From GCA-016700035 sp964454845 (GTDB lineage Bacteria > Patescibacteriota > Saccharimonadia > CAILAD01 > GCA-016700035), in assembly GCA_964454845.1 (NCBI GenBank), contig CAYVVS010000004.1:1-58748 (forward strand): a stretch of 58,748 nucleotides of DNA, written 5' to 3'. The first letter of the stretch is position 1; each line of letters begins with the position of its first letter. The position numbers were made by a program, and so were the translations under genes. The notes below the pieces were generated by a model that searched no databases, was not told where the DNA came from, and worked only from the letters and a program-made list of their open reading frames with translations. Positions 39,216-48,387 of the stretch are shown here, one piece after another.

Positions 39216-41003
39216 ATGAACGAACTTATTAAAATCCTCAAATTTTCCTCAAAACTTAAATGGTACTATTTTGGTATTGCCGTACTGGTAGTGGTTTTAG
39301 CATTACTTAATCTGGTAATTCCATTCCTCACCAAGAATCTTGTCGACCTTATCACATCGTATTCGCAAGGCAATGCGGTATCGTTTACTCAAGCACTCCC
39401 AGCGCTAATCTTGATGCTTGTTGCCTCACTAGTCGTAGCATTTCTTTCAAATGTAAACGGCTACCTGGGAGACATCATGTCCCAAAAGCTGAACACGCAT
39501 CTGTCTACAAAATACTATGAGCACCTCATGAATCTACCAATCGAGTATTACGATTCTGAACAAACTGGGAAAATTACCTCACGCTTAGAACGCTCTATTT
39601 CGAGCTTGTCACAGCTAATGAATGCTCTTGCCAATAACTTTGTGCAATTCTTTCTTACTACTATCGTTACACTGGTGGCGATCGCCATTTACTCATGGCC
39701 AGTCGCACTGCTACTTGTTGTGATTTTTCCTGCTTATATTTGGATTACGCATCTTTCAAGTGCGGCCTGGCAGAAGAAACAAGGAGACATCAATAAAACT
39801 CTTGATATAGCCAACGGTCGATTTGTGGAGTCTATCGGCCAAGTACGAGTGGTGAAGTCGTTTGTCCGCGAAATTGGCGAATTGGCTGATTTTCGTCGTC
39901 GTCGCCATAAAATCGAATCTGTCTCGCGCGAACAATCTCGAGAATGGCACATGTATGACCTCGTACGTCGCCTGGTATTAGGCGTAGTCTTCTTCGCAAT
40001 TTTTGCAGTCATTGTTTGGCAGGCGCTAGAGGGACAATACTCGGTGGGAACTGCCGTATTACTGATTACGCTCGCTAACCAAGCCCAATTCCCACTATTT
40101 GGTTCCAGCTTCATTATTGAAGGTATTCAGCGAGCCCAGGCAGACAGTAAAGACTACTTTAAGGTGATGGAGAAAAAACCAACTATTTTTGATGCGCCAG
40201 ACGCAAAGGTACTCAAAATTGACGGGGGAGAGGTGCGCTTTGAACATGTTTCATTTGGCTACGAAAATGGCAGCCAAGTACTCAATGATGTAAGCTTTAC
40301 TATCCCGGCTCACAGTAAAATTGCACTTGTTGGTGAATCCGGAGAAGGTAAGTCCACCCTTGCAAATCTCATTGTGCGCTTTTACGAAGCCAATGCTGGA
40401 ACTATCACCATTGATGGCACGCCGATTACTGACGTAACCCAGGCAAGCTTGCGCAAGGGTATTGGTATAGTCTTCCAGGATCCATCGCTGTTTTCTGGAA
40501 CTATCGAAGACAATATCGCCTATGGCCTCAATCGTCGTTACACCCAAGAGGAGCTGGAAGAAGCCGCTAAACTTGCGAATGCTGCAGACTTTATTGCCAA
40601 GCTCGAAAAAGGCTACAAAACTCAAGTGGGCGAGCGCGGCATCAAACTTTCTGGCGGACAGAAGCAGCGCATTATTATTGCTCGTGCCCTTTTGAAAAAC
40701 CCGCCAATCCTGATTCTGGACGAAGCTACTAGCTCGCTTGATGCCAAAGCCGAATCGCAGGTGCAGCAAGCTCTGGAGCGTCTTATGAAAGGCCGCACCA
40801 CCATCATCATTGCGCACCGCCTGAGTACAATCTCGCACGTAGACATGATTATTGGCCTGCGCGGCGGAAAAGTTGCTGAGCAAGGTAGCCCGGATGAGCT
40901 AGCGCATAAAAAGGGCGGTATTTATGCAGAGCTTCTAGAGCTCCAAACCGCTGGCGCCAAGGTAGCTAAGAAGAAGCTACAAAAATTTGATATTGCTGCC
41001 TAG
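39216..41003 (+). CDS. ABC exporter, fused permease and ATPase (ABCB/MsbA-like)
   Basis: A 595-residue half-transporter. Six TM helices (residues ~18-330) then an ATPase: Walker A GESGEGKST, LSGGQKQR and ILILDEATSSLDA. It works as a homodimer or pairs elsewhere. The substrate (lipid, drug or peptide) is unknown. TACAAT (39202-39207) is eight bases before the ATG. It is divergent from the Crp/Fnr gene, which may regulate it. Confidence 0.93.
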   Translation: MNELIKILKFSSKLKWYYFGIAVLVVVLALLNLVIPFLTKNLVDLITSYSQGNAVSFTQALPALILMLVASLVVAFLSNVNGYLGDIMSQKLNTHLSTKYYEHLMNLPIEYYDSEQTGKITSRLERSISSLSQLMNALANNFVQFFLTTIVTLVAIAIYSWPVALLLVVIFPAYIWITHLSSAAWQKKQGDINKTLDIANGRFVESIGQVRVVKSFVREIGELADFRRRRHKIESVSREQSREWHMYDLVRRLVLGVVFFAIFAVIVWQALEGQYSVGTAVLLITLANQAQFPLFGSSFIIEGIQRAQADSKDYFKVMEKKPTIFDAPDAKVLKIDGGEVRFEHVSFGYENGSQVLNDVSFTIPAHSKIALVGESGEGKSTLANLIVRFYEANAGTITIDGTPITDVTQASLRKGIGIVFQDPSLFSGTIEDNIAYGLNRRYTQEELEEAAKLANAADFIAKLEKGYKTQVGERGIKLSGGQKQRIIIARALLKNPPILILDEATSSLDAKAESQVQQALERLMKGRTTIIIAHRLSTISHVDMIIGLRGGKVAEQGSPDELAHKKGGIYAELLELQTAGAKVAKKKLQKFDIAA

Positions 41004-41079
41004 CATAAGCGCTTTGAGATTGTCTGAAATTAGGTCTACAATACTACTAGACAATAACTAAGTGTAGGAGAATCCCATC

Positions 41080-41547
41080 ATGGCAAAAGCCAAATCCAGC
41101 GACCTAATTTCAATGCTGGAACCTTATTTCACCAAGCAAGCACCATTCCAGATACCAAAAAAGTGGCGTGAAAACCTCGTTAATTGGATCCCGTGGATCA
41201 ATTTAGTAATTGGAATTCTCCTCTTACCAGCAGTACTCGTAGTGATAGGTCTCGGCACCATTGTTGGCGTTGTAGCCCCAACTGTTGGCGTAAGCACAGG
41301 ACTCTTCTATTGGTTTGGCATTATTCTCGCCGCCGCCACCATTGCGCTACTTTTTGTAACATTCCCAGGCTTGCGCGCTCGCAAGCTGGCAGCTTGGAAG
41401 CTTGTTTTTTGGGCAGACATCATCTACTTTTTCTACGGCATCGTGTCGGCTGTTTCCACCGGAGACCTCATGGGGATCGTAACGCAGTTTATCGGCACTG
41501 CGGTTGGACTTTATGTGCTCTTCCAGATTAAGAGCTACTACAAGTAG
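41080..41547 (+). CDS. Four-TM membrane protein, unknown
   Basis: A 155-residue polytopic protein with about four TM helices and a soluble N terminus (SDLISMLEPYFTKQAPFQIP). No family that I recognise. TAGGAGA precedes the ATG by eight bases. TTGAGA (41014-41019), 17 bases and TACAAT (41037-41042) form its promoter. Confidence 0.65.
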   Translation: MAKAKSSDLISMLEPYFTKQAPFQIPKKWRENLVNWIPWINLVIGILLLPAVLVVIGLGTIVGVVAPTVGVSTGLFYWFGIILAAATIALLFVTFPGLRARKLAAWKLVFWADIIYFFYGIVSAVSTGDLMGIVTQFIGTAVGLYVLFQIKSYYK

Positions 41548-41563
41548 CGCCATACATCCGAAC

Positions 41564-41598
41564 AATAAAACACCCCGCGACAAACAGGGTGTTTTATT
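41564..41598. terminator. Bidirectional terminator before tgt
   Basis: A 12-bp perfect stem (AATAAAACACCC with GGGTGTTTTATT) has T tracts on both strands. It stops transcription just before the tgt -10 box at 41600-41605. Confidence 0.9.
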
Positions 41599-41614
41599 GT
41601 AAAATAGCTCGGTT

Positions 41615-42688
41615 ATGAAAAAAGTTCTCAAAACCAATCACGGTGATGTACAGCTACCCGCATTCTTTCCAGATGCGACTCGGGCCACAATCAAATCCGT
41701 GGATACCCAAGCTGTATTGGCTACCCACACGCCCGGCATGGTGATGAATACATACCACCTAGCCAATCTTGGGCTCGTAGACATCATTGCTAAACAGGGC
41801 GGACTACACGCATTTACCGGCTGGAATCGCCCTATTATTACCGACTCCGGTGGATTCCAAGCAATGAGCCTGGTACGCGAATTCAATACCGGCGGGCGTT
41901 TTACTGAAGACGGCGTGATTTTTCAGGATGCTGCTGGCAACAAATTGGAGCTGACCCCGGAGAGCTGCATCGACTATCAACTCAGGCTTGGTAGCGATAT
42001 TATTATGATTTTAGATGACTGCACAAAGCCCGATATGCCGATGCCAGAGCAGCTAAAGAGTGTGGAGCGAACCATCCGCTGGGCAAAGCGAGCTCGTACC
42101 CACTTTGATAAAGCGACAAAAAACATGATGGCTAAACCACTTCTTTTTAGTATTGTGCAGGGTGGAGCAGACAGGGGGCTGCGCCGTACCTGTGCCGTCG
42201 AGCTTACTAAGCTCGGTTTTGATGGCTACGCTTTTGGTGGCTTTCCGATAAATGAAGCAGGCGAGTTGCAAGTTGAGACAATGCAAGCGGTAGTAGATGA
42301 CACTCCAGCCGAGGCATTTAAATATGCTATGGGTGTTGGTACGCCAGGGCAAATTGTCAAAAGTGTGACGATGGGCTACGACCTGTTTGATGTGGTTATC
42401 CCGACGCGTGAGGCACGCCATCGTAAGCTGTTTGTGTGGAATGGTAAGTCTGAAGAGTTAGATCTTAACGGTGAATTTTACTCAAGCATTACTATGAAGA
42501 ATCTTGCCCTACAGGAAGACCCGAACCCCATTGACCCTCACTGCGATTGTCATACCTGCCAGAACTACTCTCGAGCCTACGTACATGCGCTGTTCCGGGC
42601 AGACCAGTCTGTTGCCGGGCAACTAGCGTCGATTCATAATCTGCGCTTTTACTCAAAGCTGATGGAGCTGCTGGCACTAGGAAACTAG
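41615..42688 (+). CDS. tgt: tRNA-guanine transglycosylase
   Basis: A 357-residue enzyme that places preQ1 or queuine at G34 of tRNAs. Seen: DSGGFQ (Asp77), FSIVQGG substrate region, YDLFDVVIPTREARH (nucleophile Asp region) and a zinc site PHCDCHTCQNYSRAYVH. Slightly shorter than usual, but all active parts are present. TAAAAT lies nine bases before the ATG. Confidence 0.95.
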   Translation: MKKVLKTNHGDVQLPAFFPDATRATIKSVDTQAVLATHTPGMVMNTYHLANLGLVDIIAKQGGLHAFTGWNRPIITDSGGFQAMSLVREFNTGGRFTEDGVIFQDAAGNKLELTPESCIDYQLRLGSDIIMILDDCTKPDMPMPEQLKSVERTIRWAKRARTHFDKATKNMMAKPLLFSIVQGGADRGLRRTCAVELTKLGFDGYAFGGFPINEAGELQVETMQAVVDDTPAEAFKYAMGVGTPGQIVKSVTMGYDLFDVVIPTREARHRKLFVWNGKSEELDLNGEFYSSITMKNLALQEDPNPIDPHCDCHTCQNYSRAYVHALFRADQSVAGQLASIHNLRFYSKLMELLALGN

Positions 42689-42737
42689 ACATTTAAGAAT
42701 CTGAATATGGTAATGATTGACTGGTAAGTACTTATGC

Positions 42738-42820
42738 TATAATATTATGTACAACAGTATGTAGTTGTTGCCACAATATATTAAAGAGAGATTGATCATA
42801 CACATCATCTCTCTTTTTTG
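42738..42820 (+). ncRNA. Candidate small RNA between tgt and the CobW-type gene
   Basis: An extended -10 TGCTATAAT (TATAAT 42738-42743) with TTGACT upstream and an intrinsic terminator (AAAGAGAGAT 42783-42792 with ATCTCTCTTT 42807-42816, then Ts) bracket a transcript of about 70 bases starting near 42750. No ORF lies inside. The sequence includes TTGTTGCCACAAT. Confidence 0.5.
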
Positions 42821-42922
42821 TTTACATAACCTGCAAGTTAGCTTAAGCCTCACAACGAAAAAACCGCCTTGGAAAGGCGGTATTTCGGTAACTCCAACAC
42901 AGCATGCAATTGTTGCCACAAT
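42765..42922. repeat. Repeated TTGTTGCCACAAT element
   Basis: The 13-bp sequence occurs at 42765-42777 and 42910-42922. The second copy extends to a perfect dyad AATTGT-TGCC-ACAATT. It may be an operator or a small RNA motif. The remaining bases up to 43031 hold no supported gene. Confidence 0.55.
42863..42881 (-). terminator. Terminator for the CobW-type gene
   Basis: Minus-strand stem ACCGCCTT/AAGGCGGT followed by a run of Ts, 150 bases past the gene end. Confidence 0.8.
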
Positions 42923-43031
42923 TAGTGCTGCAAAGTACTTTCAAGAAGCTACTCACCCTCAAAACTGGTTGCCCCAAGGGCTTACGTATCACCTTAGCAC
43001 AAAATGGCCTATTCGTCAAACTGCTTAGGTT

Positions 43032-44057
43032 TTACCCTTCCCACTTCTGGGGTAAACGTAAATCAATCCCTTCTAGAGGCTCCTCGGGATTAGAATCAAT
43101 ACAATCGCGAAAATCTGCCTCGAGTTTTTTTGGATCAAAATCCGTGCCAATAAACACCATCTGAGTTTTCTTGGGTTCGTCATTTTGCCAGTTATCCCAA
43201 AACAGCTCCGAGCGCGTACCGACCAGTTGAAAGACGTACTTACGATCATGTCCCTTACTGCCGAGATCGACAAAACCCTTGGCTCGATATACCGTCTTAG
43301 GGATTTTAGAGTTCACGAACTCCTGAAATTTCATTGGATGCAGAGACTTATCGAGCGTAAGCGACACATGTTTAAACTGCTCATGGAAATGCTCATGATC
43401 ATGCCCATCTTCATGCACGTGCTTTTCCGCTTTTACTTCATCCCACACGCGATCCGGGTCGGTGAGTAGGCGAATATCTACATCCGCACGTACTGCCTCA
43501 AAAATGCGAGCACGTGGATTTGTCATTTCGACAAGCTGACGAATTTCAGAGATACGGTTTTTTTCGACAGTATCGATCTTATTAATAATCACAAAATCGG
43601 TGAACTCAATTTGATCTGCGGCATTTTTATGCTTCTTGGCATTTTCGATCACATGCTCTGAGTCAATCAGCGTTACGATTGCGTCAAGACGCACACCAAT
43701 ACCGATCATGTCACGCAGATTCAGCGCCAAATCCCGCGGTTCGGCCAAGCCTGATGCCTCAATTACAATCAGATCAATGTCGCTCCCCACATAAGCAAAC
43801 TGAGCAATTGCTTCTTGGACATCTAGAGTCTCCAAGGAGCAGCAAATGCAGCCGTTGGAGAGCTCAAGTTTAGTATCAGTTTTACCGGCAACTAGCTCAG
43901 AATCAATATTTATCGCACCAAAATCATTTACTACCACACCAATCTTTAAGCCATGCGGCTCAGCTAGCACATGGTTTACAAACGTTGTCTTACCACTGCC
44001 TAAAAAGCCAGTGACTGCCAATATGGGAATCTTTTTTGATGTCTTCTTCTCAACCAT
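43032..44057 (-). CDS. CobW/COG0523-family metal-trafficking GTPase
   Basis: A 341-residue G3E GTPase. P-loop GFLGSGKTT, metal motif GCICCS (CxCC), VIEASGLAEP and NKID guanine motif are seen; a His-rich loop HEDGHDHEHFHEQ (residues ~222-235) likely binds zinc. C-terminal CobW_C domain. It probably delivers zinc or cobalt to a target enzyme; the target is not clear. AGAGGA precedes the ATG. It is divergent from the histidine kinase gene. Confidence 0.93.
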   Translation of the reverse strand: MVEKKTSKKIPILAVTGFLGSGKTTFVNHVLAEPHGLKIGVVVNDFGAINIDSELVAGKTDTKLELSNGCICCSLETLDVQEAIAQFAYVGSDIDLIVIEASGLAEPRDLALNLRDMIGIGVRLDAIVTLIDSEHVIENAKKHKNAADQIEFTDFVIINKIDTVEKNRISEIRQLVEMTNPRARIFEAVRADVDIRLLTDPDRVWDEVKAEKHVHEDGHDHEHFHEQFKHVSLTLDKSLHPMKFQEFVNSKIPKTVYRAKGFVDLGSKGHDRKYVFQLVGTRSELFWDNWQNDEPKKTQMVFIGTDFDPKKLEADFRDCIDSNPEEPLEGIDLRLPQKWEG

Positions 44058-44104
44058 GTATTGTTCCTCTTATGCTACAATTAATCTGATAGTATCTCGT
44101 AATT

Positions 44105-45805
44105 ATGCCTACCGCCAAACAGCCCAACAAACCCGCCCGACAATACGTTGATGAGCTCACGTATCGCTCCCTAGTGCGCCTCAGTACTGCTTTTGAAGTG
44201 CTCGGGCTTGTTATTGCACTCATGATACAGATATTTCTCCCATCAGCCCAGCTAGCTCCTCAATATTCTATCCCAGCTGTAGCATTGCTGGCGATAGGAT
44301 TAGGTTACAACGCCTTTGTGTGGAAGGGCTGGCACAACAAGCGACCCCAACTAGCCCTACAAATCGCCGTACTTCCGCCGATTATTTCCATACAGATAGC
44401 GGCAGCAGCAACCGGAGGAGTGAATTCCGATTGGTATTACCTGTGGCTGATTGCCGTGGTATGCAGCGGCGTTGCTGGTACGGTCGGCGCTTATGTAGCA
44501 GCATTTTTAACCACAACCTTTTGGCTCTATAGCTGGCTTTTCACCTCAACGAGCATCAGCCTAGAAGAAAGCTTCTTTAAGCTTATCGCGACCCTCATAG
44601 GTATCGCAGCCGCCTTCTTTATTGGGCGAGGCGTGAATCGCATGATTAAAACCATGCGTGTTGCAGAAGGCCTCACGCGACAACTGGATGGTGCTGAGAT
44701 GCGTACACAACTGATGATGAGCTCGATCGCAGATGTTGTGGTGGCAGTTGATACCGACCGTAAAGTGATTATCTTTAACGAAGCCGCTCAGGCCTCAACC
44801 GGATGGGATCAAAATAGTGCCATGGGCGTGGACTACAACCTCATCTTTAAGCTCAAAGACCAAAATGATGCCGAGCTTACCGAAGCCACCGATCCATTCC
44901 TACAGGTGCTCAAATCTGGGCAAGCACAATCAGTTGATAAGTACTACATGCTTAATAAAAATAATCAAAAAATTTCATTTTCTATCACCATCGCACCATC
45001 GCTTGACTCAAAAGGACAAACAAGCGGTGCTATAGCCATCTTCCATGATATTTCAGACCAAAAAGCAGTTGCTCGCGAACGCAACGAGTTTATTTCGACC
45101 GCCTCGCACGAAATGCGCACCCCAGTTGCCGCAATCGAGGGATATCTCTCTATGGCAATGAACCCAACCCTGGCTACGATTGATGAGCGTGCTAAAACCT
45201 TTATCGGTAAAGCTCACGACGCCAGCTTGCACCTAGGAAAGTTGTTCCGAGATCTATTGTCAGTCACAAAAATTGAAGATAACCGCATGATTATCAATCG
45301 CCGCCGCTTTAACATCACCGAACTGATGAACCAAGTTGTGGGTGAAATGGAAATGATTGCGAAAAATAAGAACATTAAAATCCTCACCCATTTCGACAGC
45401 GGTGGGCTTGGACGTCAGCTGGTAGTGGCACCAAGCTATGAGGTGAATGCCGACCCAGACCGCATACGAGAAGTTATTTCAAACCTCATCGACAACGCCA
45501 TAAAATATTCTAAAGAGAGCACCACAATCGATGTTTCACTGAAGGCTGATAAGAAGTTCATTACTTTTTCAGTAACCGACATGGGTATTGGTATCACGCC
45601 AGAAGATCAAAAGCACTTGTTCCAAAAATTTTACCGAGTTAACAACTCCTTTACGCGCGATGTCGGTGGCACCGGCCTAGGTCTCTATATTGCTCGTAAC
45701 CTCATCGAACAATTTGGTGGTAAAATCTGGGTCAATTCTCAAGAGGGGAAGGGAAGCACTTTTTCCTTCACTCTGCCGTTAGATGCCGATGTAGCAGCAG
45801 CCTAA
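44105..45805 (+). CDS. Membrane sensor histidine kinase with PAS domain
   Basis: A 566-residue kinase. N-terminal membrane domain with about six helices (residues 25-185), a PAS domain (about 200-320), HisKA (phosphorylated His in ASHEMRTPVAAIEGY) and HATPase (NLIDNAIKYS, VTDMGIGI, GGTGLGLYIARNL). The input signal is unknown. The response regulator follows after 70 bases. Confidence 0.95.
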   Translation: MPTAKQPNKPARQYVDELTYRSLVRLSTAFEVLGLVIALMIQIFLPSAQLAPQYSIPAVALLAIGLGYNAFVWKGWHNKRPQLALQIAVLPPIISIQIAAAATGGVNSDWYYLWLIAVVCSGVAGTVGAYVAAFLTTTFWLYSWLFTSTSISLEESFFKLIATLIGIAAAFFIGRGVNRMIKTMRVAEGLTRQLDGAEMRTQLMMSSIADVVVAVDTDRKVIIFNEAAQASTGWDQNSAMGVDYNLIFKLKDQNDAELTEATDPFLQVLKSGQAQSVDKYYMLNKNNQKISFSITIAPSLDSKGQTSGAIAIFHDISDQKAVARERNEFISTASHEMRTPVAAIEGYLSMAMNPTLATIDERAKTFIGKAHDASLHLGKLFRDLLSVTKIEDNRMIINRRRFNITELMNQVVGEMEMIAKNKNIKILTHFDSGGLGRQLVVAPSYEVNADPDRIREVISNLIDNAIKYSKESTTIDVSLKADKKFITFSVTDMGIGITPEDQKHLFQKFYRVNNSFTRDVGGTGLGLYIARNLIEQFGGKIWVNSQEGKGSTFSFTLPLDADVAAA

Positions 45806-45875
45806 CTTGCGCCATCTGGCTACATTCATCTAGAATAAGCGTAAGAAATTAGCAGACAACTAGAGAGGGAAATCC

Positions 45876-46313
45876 ATGACTAAAATTTTACTGGTCGAAG
45901 ACGACGTTAACTTGCGAGATATTTACTTTGCTCGCTTCCAGGCAGAGGGCTACGACCTTGCGGTCGCTTCGAACGGAGAAGAGGCCCTAGCAACAGCTGT
46001 AAAGGAAAAGCCAAATCTGATTATTCTAGATGTCATGATGCCGCGAATTTCCGGCTTTGACGTGCTTGATATCCTGCGCTCAACACCAGAAACAGCCCAC
46101 ACCAAAGTAATTATGATGACAGCGCTATCCGAACAGGCCGACAAAGACCGCGGCAAAAGCCTTGGCGTTGACGAATATCTCGTAAAAAGTCAGGTGACCC
46201 TCGAAGACGTAGTTGCTACCGTAAAGAAGACACTTGGCGGAGAAAGTAGTGCAAAAGCCGCGCCAGCCGATAACGCCGCGCCAAAAGACGATACCAAGCC
46301 AGCTGCCGCCTAG
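45876..46313 (+). CDS. Receiver-only response regulator
   Basis: A 145-residue single REC domain: VEDDVNL acidic pocket, LIILDVMMPRISGFDVL (phospho-Asp), MTA and YLVKSQ (switch Lys). A 20-residue Ala/Pro/Lys tail follows, with no DNA-binding output domain. So it acts by protein contact or as a phosphate relay for the kinase before it. GAGAGGG precedes the ATG. Confidence 0.93.
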   Translation: MTKILLVEDDVNLRDIYFARFQAEGYDLAVASNGEEALATAVKEKPNLIILDVMMPRISGFDVLDILRSTPETAHTKVIMMTALSEQADKDRGKSLGVDEYLVKSQVTLEDVVATVKKTLGGESSAKAAPADNAAPKDDTKPAAA

Positions 46314-46350
46314 CTTCGTTTTCAGATGACAATCTGGTAAAATAGGTGGC

Positions 46351-47670
46351 ATGAAAATAACACGTACCCTCGTACGCGATCTAGCCACACACACCGATCA
46401 AACAGTTACTATCCAGGGCTGGCTTCACAAGCGCCGCCTGCTTGGTGGTTTAAATTTTATCGTGGTGCGCGATCGGTCAGGGATAGTCCAAATTTTGGTA
46501 GAAGAAAAAGCCGAGGTCGAAAAATTGCGCGGCCTACAGGTAGGGACAGTATTGCAAGTAACTGGACAGGTCTGGAAAGATGATCGAGCACCGGGCGGCG
46601 TGGAAATTCACGAGCCTACACTATCGGTTATCGTACCCGTTACTGAAGAGCCGATCATCGAAATCGATAAGCCAATTAGCCACAAACCAGAGCATTTAGA
46701 AACCCTTCTTGATACACGAGTAGTTGGCCTCCGTAACTTGCAAGAGCAAAAGATTTTTAAGATTCGTTCCGGCGTGAATACTATTTTGCGTAACTACCTC
46801 ACCGCACAAGAGTACGTTGAGATTCAAACCCCTAAGCTGCTCGCCGAAGCCACAGAGGGGGGAGCTGAGGTGTTTAAATTAGACTATTTTGGAAAAGAAG
46901 CCACCCTGGCACAAAGTCCACAATTTTATAAGCAAATTATGGTAGGCGTTTTTGAGCGAGTTTTTGAGATTGGCCCGGTTTATCGCGCCGAACCATCCGC
47001 CACCACGCGCCACGTTTCAGAAGTCACCATGCTCGACATCGAGCTTGGCTACATCACAAACCACAATGATGTTCTCGAAGCTGTACAGGCCATGGCCTAC
47101 AATGCACTCACCAAAGCGTACGACCAATTTGCTGATGAACTTCGTAGCTTAAATGCACCGGCGCTTACGCTCACAGAGACGTTTCCGCGCTACACCGTTG
47201 CCGAAGTACACGAACTCTACACCGAAGCCGGCAACGAGAGTACGGTTGGTGAAAAAGATCTACGCCCAGACGAAGAGCGCTTTATTTGCGACTACGCCAA
47301 AAAGCATGATGGCTCTGAGGCAGTGTTTGTTACCGAAATGCCAATCGAAACGCATAAGTTTTACCAGATGATTAACCCCGAAAACCCACAGACGGTTCTC
47401 TCGGCCGATCTCTTGTTCCGTGGTGTAGAAATTGCCACCTGCCCAATGCGAGAACACAATTACGATAAGCTTATCGCGCAAATGAAAGACAAGGGGCTCA
47501 ACCCAAGTGACCCCGGCTTTACTCACTATTTAACTGCATTTAAATTTGGCCTACCGCCACACGGCGGTTGTGGCTTTGGCATTGATCGATTTGTTGAAAA
47601 AATTATTGGTCTGGCTAACGTTAAAGAAGCCATCCTCTTCCCGCGCGACATTAACCGTCTAACTCCGTAA
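46351..47670 (+). CDS. aspS: Archaeal-type aspartyl-tRNA synthetase (AspS2, probably non-discriminating)
   Basis: A 439-residue class II synthetase. OB-fold anticodon domain (residues 1-110), then motif 2 (VYRAEPSATTRHVSEVTMLDI) and motif 3 (GFGIDRFVEKIIGL). The length, the lack of a bacterial GAD insertion domain and the ending FPRDINRLTP are typical of the archaeal/eukaryotic AspRS, which often also charges tRNA-Asn for GatCAB. TAAAAT is seven bases before the ATG, so it is probably leaderless. Confidence 0.93.
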   Translation: MKITRTLVRDLATHTDQTVTIQGWLHKRRLLGGLNFIVVRDRSGIVQILVEEKAEVEKLRGLQVGTVLQVTGQVWKDDRAPGGVEIHEPTLSVIVPVTEEPIIEIDKPISHKPEHLETLLDTRVVGLRNLQEQKIFKIRSGVNTILRNYLTAQEYVEIQTPKLLAEATEGGAEVFKLDYFGKEATLAQSPQFYKQIMVGVFERVFEIGPVYRAEPSATTRHVSEVTMLDIELGYITNHNDVLEAVQAMAYNALTKAYDQFADELRSLNAPALTLTETFPRYTVAEVHELYTEAGNESTVGEKDLRPDEERFICDYAKKHDGSEAVFVTEMPIETHKFYQMINPENPQTVLSADLLFRGVEIATCPMREHNYDKLIAQMKDKGLNPSDPGFTHYLTAFKFGLPPHGGCGFGIDRFVEKIIGLANVKEAILFPRDINRLTP

Positions 47671-47700
47671 TACCATAACTCTTTTCGGTATACTATAACT

Positions 47701-48387
47701 ATGACCACCGCCCAAAACTACACTGTGGCGCTACCTCACTTTGAGGGGCCACTCGAGTTGTTGCTCAACTTAATCGAACGGCGTGAGTTGGAGATTACCG
47801 AGCTTTCCATTAGTCAGGTCACTGGCGATTATCTCGCTACTATTACTGCGCTCGAAAAAGCCCACTCTGATGACCTACGTTGGTTTTTAGATATTGGCAG
47901 CAAGCTAGTGGCATATAAAACTCGAGCCATTCGAAAAGAGCAAAATGGCCCTGAAGAAGACGCACAGAGTCTTGCAGATCTAGCAGGCGAACTTGAACGC
48001 TACCAAATGTGGCGCTTGGCTGCACAAAAACTTCAGACCCTTTTTGGCAGCCCGTTGGCCGTACGCCCAACCCAGCCAACACCTGGCAAGACTAAGCCCA
48101 AGAATCTCAGCATAGCCTCTCTCACCACAGCCTGGCGCAGTATTACAGCCCAAAAGCCTCGCAAAATTGCCCCCGTGCACACAGTCTCTATTTCGCGAGC
48201 CGATATTAAACGCACTATGCAGGCACTACTTTCTCGTGTCACTACTCAGCAAAGCCTAGAACAAACCCTTAGCTCAAATAGCAGGCGTACTAAAACTCTC
48301 AGTCTTTTAGCACTACTAGAACTCGTAAAGCAAGACTTAATCGAACTTGTGTTTGACCAAGAGAAAACCTATGTCAAAGCAGCCTAA
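47701..48387 (+). CDS. scpA: Condensin subunit ScpA
   Basis: A 228-residue kleisin of the SMC-ScpAB chromosome-condensation complex. FEGPLELLLNLIERRELEIT is the ScpA N-terminal signature, and the C-terminal winged helix ends with LLALLELVKQDLIELVFD. TATACT (47689-47694) lies six bases before the ATG. It opens a close run of genes. Confidence 0.95.
   Translation: MTTAQNYTVALPHFEGPLELLLNLIERRELEITELSISQVTGDYLATITALEKAHSDDLRWFLDIGSKLVAYKTRAIRKEQNGPEEDAQSLADLAGELERYQMWRLAAQKLQTLFGSPLAVRPTQPTPGKTKPKNLSIASLTTAWRSITAQKPRKIAPVHTVSISRADIKRTMQALLSRVTTQQSLEQTLSSNSRRTKTLSLLALLELVKQDLIELVFDQEKTYVKAA

Noticed and set aside
42765..43028. 87-codon frame between tgt and the CobW-type gene
   Set aside because: It runs through a small-RNA terminator and the opposite-strand terminator, and has no ribosome site. 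Its C-terminal half looks partly protein-like, so a decayed gene cannot be excluded.
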